Made by a program: the position numbers and the translations under genes. This document shows positions 7,869-15,598 of a stretch of 23,015 bases of DNA, one piece after another (the stretch's first letter is position 1; every line of letters begins with the position of its first letter). This DNA is from Haliea sp041583655. GTDB lineage: Bacteria; Pseudomonadota; Gammaproteobacteria; Pseudomonadales; Halieaceae. The stretch lies in assembly GCA_041583655.1 (NCBI GenBank), contig JBFHFJ010000017.1, positions 1 through 23,015 of the forward strand. The letters are read 5' to 3'. The notes under the pieces were generated by a model. The model made no database searches. It was not told the origin of the DNA and was given only the letters and a program-made list of their open reading frames with translations.

Positions 7869-9041
7869 ATGAAACGTCTGTTGATCTCTACCCTGTTCGT
7901 TCTCTCCGCCAGTGCCGCGCAGCCAGCCCTGTCCCAGGCCGCGATCATGCCCGCCCCGCCCCAGGTGGATGCCGAGGCCTACCTGCTGGTGGACGCCCAC
8001 ACTGGCGCGGTGCTGGTGGAGCACAACGCGGACCTGCCCCGGCCACCGGCCAGCCTGGTCAAGATGATGACTGCCTATGTGCTGGCCGGTGAAATTGAAT
8101 CCGGCCGGGTGAGCCCGGACGACATGGTGACCGTGAGCCGCAATGCCTGGTCCCAGAACCCGGTGTTTGCAGGCTCTTCCCTGATGTGGATTGAGCCCGG
8201 CAAGGAAGTCTCCATCAGCGACCTGGAGCACGGCATCATCATCTCCTCGGGCAATGACGCCACCGTGGCGGTGGCCGAGCACCTGGCCGGCAGCGAGGCC
8301 GCTTTTGCCGAAATGATGAACAGCTATGCCCAGGCCCTGGGCATGAGCAATTCCCATTTCGTGAACTCCCACGGCCTGCCGGCCGACGGGCAGGTGGTAA
8401 CCGCGCGCGACCTGGCGACCCTGGGCGCGGCGATGATCAATAACTTCCCCGAGCACTATGCGTTGTACAAGAAACGCGAGTTTACCTACAACAACATCCG
8501 CCAGTACAACCGGAATTCCCTGCTGGGCGAAGACTCCAGCGTTGACGGTATCAAGACCGGCTATACCAGCGAGTCCGGCTACGGGCTGGTAGCCTCCGCC
8601 GAGCGCGAGGGCATGCGGCTGATCTCGGTGGTCATGGGTACCCGCAGTCCCACCGTGCGCAAGAACGAGACCCGCGGCCTGTTGAACTACGGCTTCCGCT
8701 ACTTCGAGACCGCAGACCTGCTTGAACCGGAACAGGTGCTCGCCGAGCCGCGCCTGTGGACGGGCATCCAGGACAGCGTTGCTGTCGGTGTTCTCACTCC
8801 CGCGAAAGTGACTCTGCCGCGAGGCCAGCGCGAGCAGCTACAGACCGATGTGGAGCTGCTGCCGACGCTGGTCGCGCCGATCAATCGCGGTGACGAGCTG
8901 GGTACCGTGCGCCTGTCCCTGGAAGGTGAAGCTGTGTTTGAAGCCCCGGTAGTGGCACTGGAGTCGGTGGAGCAGTCCGGTTTCTTTTCACGCATCTGGG
9001 ACAGCATCAAGATGTGGATCAGCAAACTGTTCAGCGTCTGA
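7869..9041 (+). CDS. dacA: D-alanyl-D-alanine carboxypeptidase (PBP5/6 family)
   Basis: This low-molecular-mass PBP removes the terminal D-Ala from pentapeptides, limiting cross-linking at the outer face of the inner membrane. The 390-aa product has a Sec signal peptide (MKRLLISTLFVLSASAAQ) and the serine-peptidase motifs S62-LVK, S127-GN and K229-TG. It also has the PBP5-type C-terminal beta domain and an amphipathic membrane-anchoring helix at the very end (FFSRIWDSIKMWISKLFSV). ATG 7869 gives the signal peptide; a TTG 30 nt upstream in frame is judged wrong. The 50-nt gap before it is one of the longest in this operon and could hold an internal promoter, but none is convincing. Confidence 0.95.
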   Translation: MKRLLISTLFVLSASAAQPALSQAAIMPAPPQVDAEAYLLVDAHTGAVLVEHNADLPRPPASLVKMMTAYVLAGEIESGRVSPDDMVTVSRNAWSQNPVFAGSSLMWIEPGKEVSISDLEHGIIISSGNDATVAVAEHLAGSEAAFAEMMNSYAQALGMSNSHFVNSHGLPADGQVVTARDLATLGAAMINNFPEHYALYKKREFTYNNIRQYNRNSLLGEDSSVDGIKTGYTSESGYGLVASAEREGMRLISVVMGTRSPTVRKNETRGLLNYGFRYFETADLLEPEQVLAEPRLWTGIQDSVAVGVLTPAKVTLPRGQREQLQTDVELLPTLVAPINRGDELGTVRLSLEGEAVFEAPVVALESVEQSGFFSRIWDSIKMWISKLFSV

Positions 9042-9053
9042 GGCCGCCAACCC

Positions 9054-9323
9054 GTGAGCACTGAAGAGCCGCCCAAAATCGAGTTTCCCTGCGACTACCC
9101 GATCAAGGTCCTGGGGCGCAGCTGCGCCGAATTCGAATCCCTGATTGTGGAGGTGTTCGAGCGCCATGCGCCGGGTTTCGATCAGGAGAGCATTGCCGTC
9201 AAGGGAAGTAGCAAGGGCACTTTCACCTCCATGACCATCACCATCACCGCGACAGGGCCGGAGCAACTCAAGGCCCTGCATGAGGACCTGATGGCGACCG
9301 GCATCGTCAACATGGTGATCTGA
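9054..9323 (+). CDS. ybeD: YbeD family protein (DUF493)
   Basis: A small 89-aa protein of the YbeD/UPF0250 family, which has an ACT-like ferredoxin fold and is nearly always found between dacA and lipB. Its biochemical role is not firmly known; context has suggested a regulatory link to lipoate metabolism or the cell wall. Visible family features are the FPCDYPIKVLGR opening, the VKGSSKGTFTSMTITITA core and a C-terminal VNMVI. It starts with GTG at 9054, 12 nt after the dacA stop, with no strong ribosome binding site, so coupling to dacA is likely. Confidence 0.93.
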   Translation: MSTEEPPKIEFPCDYPIKVLGRSCAEFESLIVEVFERHAPGFDQESIAVKGSSKGTFTSMTITITATGPEQLKALHEDLMATGIVNMVI

Positions 9324-9327
9324 TCCA

Positions 9328-9957
9328 ATGCAACTGCTTTGCCGCCGGCTCCCCGGCGCGGCCGACTATCGCGCGACCTTCGAGGCCATGAAGCAGTTTA
9401 CCGATAGCCGCACCGATGCCACCGCGGACGAGCTCTGGCTGTTGCAGCATCCGCGGGTGTTTACCCAGGGCCAGGCCGGCAAGGCCGAGCATGTTCTGGC
9501 TCCCGGAGACATACCCGTGATCCAGGTTGACCGCGGTGGTCAGGTCACCTACCACGGGCCTGGCCAGTGGGTGCTTTACCTGCTGGTGGACCTGCGCCGA
9601 CGCAATCTCGGCGTGCGTCAGCTGGTGACCCTGATCGAGGAGAGCATTGTCGAGCTGCTGGCGACCTACGGCATTGCCGCGGCGCCCCGGGCGGATGCGC
9701 CTGGTGTCTATGTCGACGGCGACAAGATCGCTTCACTGGGCCTGCGGGTACGCCGCGGCTGCAGTTACCACGGCCTCGCCCTGAATGTGGACCTGGATCT
9801 GGAGCCATTCCAGCGGATCAATCCCTGTGGTCACGAGGGGCTGCGGGTGACCTCCATGGCTGAACAGCTTCCCGGCAGTGCGCTGGCGATGGGGGAGGTG
9901 GGGGAGCGGTTGCTGGGGGTGGTGGCAGCCCGGCTCGAGGCCGGGACTACCAGCTGA
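9328..9957 (+). CDS. lipB: Octanoyl-[ACP]:protein N-octanoyltransferase
   Basis: LipB moves octanoyl from acyl carrier protein to the lipoyl domains of 2-oxoacid dehydrogenases and the glycine cleavage H protein, the first step of lipoate assembly. The 209-aa product carries the signature GGQVTYHGPGQWVLY, the Lys of DKIASLGL (K133), RRGCSYHGLALNV and the catalytic Cys167 in INPCG. These match the Cys/Lys acyltransferase site of the family. It starts 4 nt after ybeD. lipA, which normally follows and inserts the sulfurs, is absent; instead the convergent P450 gene overlaps its last 11 nt. Confidence 0.97.
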   Translation: MQLLCRRLPGAADYRATFEAMKQFTDSRTDATADELWLLQHPRVFTQGQAGKAEHVLAPGDIPVIQVDRGGQVTYHGPGQWVLYLLVDLRRRNLGVRQLVTLIEESIVELLATYGIAAAPRADAPGVYVDGDKIASLGLRVRRGCSYHGLALNVDLDLEPFQRINPCGHEGLRVTSMAEQLPGSALAMGEVGERLLGVVAARLEAGTTS

Positions 9958-11203
9958 TTGCCAGCTGCTCCAGGCCCCGGAACATGAAGCCGGGGCGCCA
10001 CCGGGGGTGCGCTGCGTCTGTGCGCATTTCGGGCAGGCGCTCGGCGAGAGCCCTGAACGCCACATCGCCCTCCAGCCGCGCCAACTCTGCTCCAACACAA
10101 AAGTGGATGCCACCGCCAAACGCGAGATGGTGTGCGCCTTCTCTCTCGATATCGAACACATCCGGCCGCGGGAATACCGCGGGGTCGCGGTTACCCGCCG
10201 CCAGCACTGCGAGTACCCGCTCGCCGGCCCTGACGGTCTGGCCCCCAACTTGCGTATCGTGGAATGCCGTACGGTAGGTGGCGATCAGGGAGCTCTCGTA
10301 GCGCAGGATCTCCTCCGTCGCCGCGGGCGCCAGATCCGGGCTGGCGACCAGTTTACGCCACTGGTCGGGGTGCCGTTGCAGGGTGAGTATGCCGTTGCCG
10401 ATCATGTGCGCGGTGGTTTCAAACCCCGCTCCGAACAGCGCAATGGCAACAGTTACCATTTCCCGTTCAGTGAGCTGGCTGTCGCCTTCGCGCGCATTGA
10501 GCAGGGCGGTGGCGAGGTCGTCCCGGGGTTGTGCACGCCGGCGCTCGAAAATGGATTGGAAAAACGCCTCCAGGAAGTCTATCTGGCGGTTTGCCAGCGC
10601 CAGTTCGTGGTCTGTCAGCGCACGCATCTCCAGGACCAGGAACGAGTCAGCGATGGCCTGGTTGAGCTGGTCCAGCAGTGCGTCGTCGGCCTCGTTCTCG
10701 TCTATCCCCAGCATATGGCACATGACCAGGGTAGGCAGGCGGTAGGCGAAATCGTGGATAAGTTCCATCTTCCTCTGGTCTGCGAACCGGTCCAGCAGGC
10801 GGTGGGTGATGGCTTCGATCTCCGGGCGCATTTCCCTGACCCGCTTTACGGTCAGCGCGCTGGAGACGAGCCCCCGGATGCGGGTATGCCGCGGTGGATC
10901 CTGATAGACGAATACCTCCGACAGCCAGCGGTAGGCGGAGTGGGCGAAAACATCGAAGTCCGGACCATAGTAGAGCTGGATGTTTCGCGTAAAGTCGCCC
11001 TGGCCGAAATTCTTGCGGTCGATGATGACCGAGCGCACATCCTCGTGGCGGGTTGCAATCCAGAAGCCCGCCTCGCTCCAGGCCAGGGGAGTGCTGGCGC
11101 GCAAGCGCGAAAAAGCGCTGTGGGGATCGGCGATCAGTGCGGGATCGGTGGGATCAAAATGCACTGTCGGTCGCGTAATGCCGGGGTCAGAGTGCCTGTT
11201 CAT
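9947..11203 (-). CDS. Cytochrome P450
   Basis: A soluble bacterial class I P450 that should insert one oxygen atom into an organic substrate using electrons from a ferredoxin and reductase. The 418-aa product has the I-helix oxygen-activation motif GAGFETTAH at about 258-266, ExxR at about 298-301 and the haem loop FGGGIHFCVG with the axial Cys369. The start ATG 11203 follows an AGGA and gives a normal P450 N-terminus; the frame is open farther upstream without support. It is the last gene of the minus-strand array and its stop overlaps lipB. No ferredoxin or ferredoxin reductase is in the window, so redox partners must be supplied from elsewhere. The substrate cannot be read from sequence. 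Confidence 0.95.
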   Translation of the reverse strand: MNRHSDPGITRPTVHFDPTDPALIADPHSAFSRLRASTPLAWSEAGFWIATRHEDVRSVIIDRKNFGQGDFTRNIQLYYGPDFDVFAHSAYRWLSEVFVYQDPPRHTRIRGLVSSALTVKRVREMRPEIEAITHRLLDRFADQRKMELIHDFAYRLPTLVMCHMLGIDENEADDALLDQLNQAIADSFLVLEMRALTDHELALANRQIDFLEAFFQSIFERRRAQPRDDLATALLNAREGDSQLTEREMVTVAIALFGAGFETTAHMIGNGILTLQRHPDQWRKLVASPDLAPAATEEILRYESSLIATYRTAFHDTQVGGQTVRAGERVLAVLAAGNRDPAVFPRPDVFDIEREGAHHLAFGGGIHFCVGAELARLEGDVAFRALAERLPEMRTDAAHPRWRPGFMFRGLEQLAISW

Positions 11204-11246
11204 GGTCTGGTTTCCTGTTTTTCGGGGGCCGGGGCGAAGGCCGCTG

Positions 11247-12149
11247 TCAGTCTGGGCTGTCGAAGCGGGGCCTGAACGCTTCACCGTGCTCCTCCACCCA
11301 GGCAAAGTGTTTACCACCGAAGTGAGCGGGCACCACCCGGGCCCCGGTCTTCGCGGCCCGCGCCAGGATCTGGCGGCGGCTGGACCTGGCGGCGGCCGGA
11401 TCCTCGCAATACACGCTGTTCCACTCAGGCTGAAATATCTGGGCAGGATGGTGCAGGATATCGCCCACGAACATGGTCCTTTCCCCGCGGTTGTCCAGAT
11501 TCAGGACCAGGTGGCCGGGCGTGTGGCCCGGGTGGAGGGTCAGGGAAATACCCGGTGCGACGACGTGGCCATCGTCGACCAGCTGCGCCTGGCCTGAATC
11601 AAGAATGGGCTGCACACTGTCTTCAAATACGTTGGCGTTCACCTGGGCGCCGACTGGCGATGGCCGCGGACCAATGGTGGAACCGGGGTCCCAGTAGTCG
11701 CGATCAATGCGCGGGAGCAGGTAGCGGGCGTTGGGAAACGTCGGAACCCACTGCCCGCCCAGAAGGCGGGTGTTCCAGCCGACATGGTCAATATGCAGGT
11801 GTGAGCAGACCACGATATCAATGTCTTCCGGCTCGAAGCCGTCTGCAGCCAGGTTGGCGAGGAATGGCGTGTCCAGCCCGCCAAATACCGGAATGCCCGG
11901 GCGGTCCTTGTGGTTGCCGGCCCCCGTGTCGTAGAGAATGGTCAGTTCCCCGGTCGTGATAACCCAGCTCTGCAGAAACGCATACAGACTGTTGCTCTCC
12001 GGCCGGTAGTAGGCATGCGGGATCTGGCCGGCGAAGTCGGCAAACTCGCGGGGGTCAAATCCGGCGAAGAGTTGTTCCGGGCTGGCGAACTCGCCCTGCC
12101 ACTCCTCGATGTTGTAGACCTTGAAATGGCCATTGGTGAAGCTAAGCAT
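11247..12149 (-). CDS. Metallo-beta-lactamase-fold hydrolase
   Basis: A 300-aa MBL-fold protein resembling the lactonase-like and general hydrolase branch. The metal motif is H117-L-H119-I-D121-H122, followed by His209 in HPGHTPGH, Asp230 in FVGD and His276 in PAHFGG. That is a complete dinuclear zinc site. There is no signal peptide, so it is cytoplasmic. A strong ribosome binding site (GGGGGAGAAG) precedes ATG 12149. It lies 43 nt from both the P450 and the flavin monooxygenase, so it probably hydrolyses an intermediate such as a lactone, ester or thioester of the same pathway. That role is inferred from position; quorum-signal lactonase activity is an alternative. Confidence 0.9.
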   Translation of the reverse strand: MLSFTNGHFKVYNIEEWQGEFASPEQLFAGFDPREFADFAGQIPHAYYRPESNSLYAFLQSWVITTGELTILYDTGAGNHKDRPGIPVFGGLDTPFLANLAADGFEPEDIDIVVCSHLHIDHVGWNTRLLGGQWVPTFPNARYLLPRIDRDYWDPGSTIGPRPSPVGAQVNANVFEDSVQPILDSGQAQLVDDGHVVAPGISLTLHPGHTPGHLVLNLDNRGERTMFVGDILHHPAQIFQPEWNSVYCEDPAAARSSRRQILARAAKTGARVVPAHFGGKHFAWVEEHGEAFRPRFDSPD

Positions 12150-12192
12150 GTTCTTCTCCCCCTCACGGTTCGTTGATGCCCGGCGGGCAGCG

Positions 12193-13260
12193 TCAGGATC
12201 GGGTGACACCCATCCGGCGCAGTATGGGTAACAGCTCCCTGCCGAAGCGCTGCAGGTCGCGTTCATAGTCTTGCAATGTGATCATTACTGCGTCGACACC
12301 GCCCTGGTGGATGGAGCGCAGCTGTTCCGCCACCATCTCCGCATCCCCCAGCAGTGGCAGGCCGCCACCGCTGGCGGCGATCATATTGCCGGTGAACTCA
12401 TCGAAGGAGCCGCTACCCGCACTGATATCGTGGAGCCAGTTATTGGTGGCCTCCTCGTCCTTGTGCTCGATGATGCGCTGCAGTTCCTCCTGCGCCTCTG
12501 CCTCGCTTTCGCGCCAGAGCAGAAAGGGAAATATGGCGGTCCGCACGCGGCGCCCCTGCGCCTCGGCCTGGGCCTTGATACCGCCGACGAGTTCGGGCAG
12601 CGCTCCAATACTCGCCCCCGACATGAAGGACCAGTCACAGAGGCGGGCAGTCATCGCCTGGGCATCAGCCGAAACGCCTGCATTGGCGATCTCCGGCATG
12701 CTCGCCGGGCGCGGCAGTGATACACCGTCATTGATGGTGTACCAGTCAGAGCTGTGATTCACCGGTCCGCCTCGGGTGTCCCACAGCGCCCGCAGGATTT
12801 CGATGAAGGCCGCGGTGCGTTCGTAGCGGCGGCCGTGCTCCTCCAGTTCCAGTCCCATCATGCCGAACTCGCGCTGACTCCAGCCGCTGACGACGTTGAG
12901 CCCCCAGCGGTCTTCGCTGATGTGGGCGAGCGTCGCGCCAATCTTGGCGATGACCATGGGATGGAACAGGGGAACATGCACGGTGGAGAAAATTCTGATC
13001 CGCTGGGTGGCGCGCAGCAGCGCGGCAGCCCAGGTTGTCGTCTCCAGTGAGGTGCCCAGGTAGTTGGTGTCGCCGCCAAAGCCGCGCCAGCGACTGACAG
13101 GAAACAGGTAGTCGAATCCCAGGCTCTCCGCCAACTGGGCAATGCGTTCGTTGTTTTGATAATGCCACTGGTCGGCGACGACGCCGTGGGTCGAAATGGA
13201 GGGCATGTTGGAGCAGTTGGGCATGAATACGCCCAGGGATAGCGGGTTCTCGCTGGCCAT
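12193..13260 (-). CDS. LLM-class flavin-dependent monooxygenase (RutA-like)
   Basis: A bacterial luciferase-like, FMNH2-dependent monooxygenase of 355 aa. Its layout follows the RutA/SsuD branch: an RWRGFGGDTNYLGTSLET stretch near 58-75, IFSTVHVPLFHP, and then the HISEDRWGLNVVSGW flavin region near 112-128. RutA opens the uracil ring by oxidative amide cleavage, and other members cleave C-S or C-N bonds or carry out Baeyer-Villiger-type oxidations, so the reaction is uncertain. ATG 13260 has an AAGGA 6 nt upstream. No flavin reductase is seen in the window. It probably acts in the same pathway as the P450. Confidence 0.9.
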   Translation of the reverse strand: MASENPLSLGVFMPNCSNMPSISTHGVVADQWHYQNNERIAQLAESLGFDYLFPVSRWRGFGGDTNYLGTSLETTTWAAALLRATQRIRIFSTVHVPLFHPMVIAKIGATLAHISEDRWGLNVVSGWSQREFGMMGLELEEHGRRYERTAAFIEILRALWDTRGGPVNHSSDWYTINDGVSLPRPASMPEIANAGVSADAQAMTARLCDWSFMSGASIGALPELVGGIKAQAEAQGRRVRTAIFPFLLWRESEAEAQEELQRIIEHKDEEATNNWLHDISAGSGSFDEFTGNMIAASGGGLPLLGDAEMVAEQLRSIHQGGVDAVMITLQDYERDLQRFGRELLPILRRMGVTRS

Positions 13261-13295
13261 CGATGGTCCTTGCGCTAAGGTGACACAGGGTGAAG

Positions 13296-13319
13296 CCGCC
13301 GCGGCGGCTGCCGCGGCGG
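13296..13319 (-). terminator. GC-rich hairpin between receptor and monooxygenase genes
   Basis: CCGCCGCGG at 13296-13304 pairs perfectly with CCGCGGCGG at 13311-13319 around a 6-nt loop. It overlaps a 14-nt perfect palindrome at 13295-13308. It sits 10 nt after the receptor stop codon, where a partial terminator or an mRNA-stabilising stem could lower expression of downstream genes. No T-run follows on either strand, so it is not a canonical Rho-independent terminator. Confidence 0.35.
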
Positions 13320-13328
13320 GACCGCTTG

Positions 13329-15528
13329 TCAGAACTGGTACATCACGCTGGCACCATAGGTGCGCGGCGGCAGCATAGACCCCACCCGGACGGAGTTGTA
13401 GAGCGGCGCTGTAATGATGTTATTGGAAATGACTTCCTCGTCGGACAGGTTTCTGCCCCACAGGCTGACCATCCAGTTGCCGCCGGAAAAGGCATAGTCG
13501 ACGCTGGCATTGAGCAGGCCATAGCCGTCCTGGTAGGCATCGGCGCGGTTCCATTCGGTGAAGAAGATCTCGTCCTGGTAGTAGGCTTCGCCGCGCAACC
13601 TGAGATCACCGTCACCGAGACGGGTTTCGTAGTTGATCCCGAGTTTGGCAGTGTACTCCGGCGCATTGGGCAGGGTATTGCCGCTCAGGTCCGTGATAGC
13701 GAATCCATTGGCGTAATCACCGTTGAAGAACTCCTTGTACTCTGCGCTCAGGTAAGTAGCGAAGAAGTCCACGGAGACGCCACCGCCCAGGCTCGCATTC
13801 AGTTCCAGCTCAAGGCCGTAGTTCTCCGCTTCCGCGGCGTTGATTGTGGTCACTGTGCTGGTGGCATCGACAAAGGATATCTGCAGATCCTGGTAGTCAT
13901 AGTAGAAACCCGCCAGCGCCCAGGACAGGGTGCCATCTTCGCGACTCCACTTGTAGCCGACCTCGAAAGCATCCACCGTTTCCGGATCAAGCGGGTCGCT
14001 CAGGCTGCCAGTGTTGATGACGCCGGACTTGAAGGCCTGCGTGTAGGTGGCGTAGAGCAGGGAGTTGCTGTCGTTGCGGTACTCCAGGGTGAGGCGCGGC
14101 GTGATGTCATCCCAGTCCGCGGACTTGTCGGTACTGATGTCGATACCCGCTGCGTCAAAGCGGAAAAAGCCGGTGCCATCGCGCTCTTCATAGTTGTAGC
14201 GCAAGCCGGCGATGACCGTGAACTTGTCGGTCAGCGGGTAGGTGATTTCAGCGAAGGCGCCGTAGGCGGTTATGTCCACATCACCGTTCTGCTCGTACCT
14301 TCCGCTATTGATGAAGTCCCCGGTCGGAGTGCCGCAGGTTTCAGGTGCGAGCAGGAAGCAAAGATTGTTCAGCGGAACAAGGACATTACCGTACAGTTCT
14401 TCTTCCAGATACATGACGCCGGCGAGTACATCGTAGCCATCGCCGGAGAAATTGAGAACGAACTCCTGGCTGAAGGACTCGCTTTCTTCCACATAGTCAT
14501 TGCGTCCGAACAGGTCGACCTCTGTGGAGTCGAGATCGTCCCGAAGGAAGCGGTCAATACCCTGCAGGGAGGTGATCGAACGCAGGCTGGTGTCTTCGCT
14601 GAGTTCGAAATTCAGGGTCAGGATGCCGCCGTAGCCTTCGCGCTGGTTGATAGCCTCCTGGTCGGAATAGATGTCGTACAGGCTGCCGCCGACATCGAAA
14701 ACCGTCTCTCCCCCGAGAAAGAGTACCGAGAAGGGAGCGCCAGCCGCGGAACCCGCGGAGGGGCCGATATAGTGAAAGCCGAAGTTGTTGTCGTCTTCCT
14801 CATAGTACTGCAGTGACAGGGTGGCGTCCCAGCTTGCATCTGGTTTGTAGGCGAAGGTCGCCCGGTAGGCCTGGGCATCCCGGTCATCGATATCATTGCC
14901 GGTGAACAGGTTGTCGCCGTAGCCATCCCGCTTCTCAATCTTGGTTGCAAGGCGAATGCCCAGCTCCGGGGTGGCGGGCAGATCGACGGCGCCCTCGAAA
15001 GTGGTCAGGCCGTAATTACCGACAGTCAAGTTGGCAAAGCCGCCAAGCTCATCTCCGGGCTTCGCAGTCACCAGGTTAATCGCTCCCGCGGTGGCCCCGC
15101 GCCCGTACAGTGTACCCTGTGGTCCTCGCAGCACTTCCACCTGCTCCAGGTCAAACATCCCCGCCAGCTGTGCCGCCGGGCGCGGGATAATCGCACCATC
15201 CTGAAGGAAGGAGACTGCACCTTCGCCGCCGATATCAATGCTGGTCATACCGATCCCGCGAATGAAAACCCGCGCGAATCCAAACTGATCGCCGATGGAC
15301 ATGTTCGGTACGGCAACGTGCATGTCGCGCACGTTCTCGATGCCACCGGGGCCGAGGGCGTCCGCTCCCAGTACATTGGCTCCGCCGGAAAAGTCGTCAA
15401 GACTGACAGCGCGCTTGGTCGCTGTCACCACCACTTCTTCCAGCGTGTTTTGGGCCTGCGCGGAACCGGCCAGGGGCCAGCGCTGCGAGGAGACCTGAGA
15501 AAATCGCGTTTCGCTTGTAAATATGCAT
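13329..15528 (-). CDS. TonB-dependent receptor with frameshift in the signal peptide
   Basis: An outer-membrane beta-barrel receptor of about 730 aa that would import a substrate using TonB energy. The uninterrupted part (13329-15434, 701 aa) starts at the EVVVTATKR segment and has a plug domain with RGIGM, QVEVLRGPQGTLYGRGATAGAIN and a barrel ending in the Phe-terminated YGASVMYQF. It belongs to the large catabolic-type receptor group; ligand unknown. The proper start is ATG 15528 (AGGA 8 nt upstream), giving MHIYKRNAIFSGLLAALA, but that frame is out of register with the rest. Removing one C from the C4 run (G4 on the + strand, 15473-15476) restores LALAGSAQAQNTLEEVVVTA, a perfect signal peptide and mature N-terminus. 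Either a mutation, a phase-variable tract or a sequencing error. Confidence 0.88.
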
Positions 15529-15545
15529 TGTGTGAATCCTCGTTT

Positions 15546-15557
15546 TTATCATGATAA
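15546..15557. promoter_or_regulatory. 12-bp palindrome upstream of the receptor gene
   Basis: The perfect palindrome TTATCATGATAA lies 17 nt ahead of the receptor start codon, in the 70-nt gap between the ligase and receptor genes. Its position suggests an operator or a half of one. Its two arms resemble Fur units but point the wrong way for a Fur array. No convincing promoter hexamers were found around it. Confidence 0.3.
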
Positions 15558-15598
15558 TGGCCAAGGTGAATCTGTTTCCCCGTCGGGGCCGGAGCTCC

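Noticed and set aside
9940..9965. Bidirectional terminator between lipB and the P450 gene
   Set aside because: The genes overlap and no stem-loop with a T-run is present.
9878..11275. 465-codon plus-strand open frame after lipB
   Set aside because: Antisense to a P450 with intact haem, ExxR and I-helix motifs.
13290..14816. 508-codon plus-strand open frame opposite the receptor gene
   Set aside because: The minus strand encodes a clear TonB-dependent receptor; the plus-strand translation is a shadow without domains.
15541..15565. Fur box ahead of the receptor gene
   Set aside because: The GATAA-like arms of TTATCATGATAA are arranged tail to tail and do not fit the 19-bp Fur array; only a generic palindrome is claimed.
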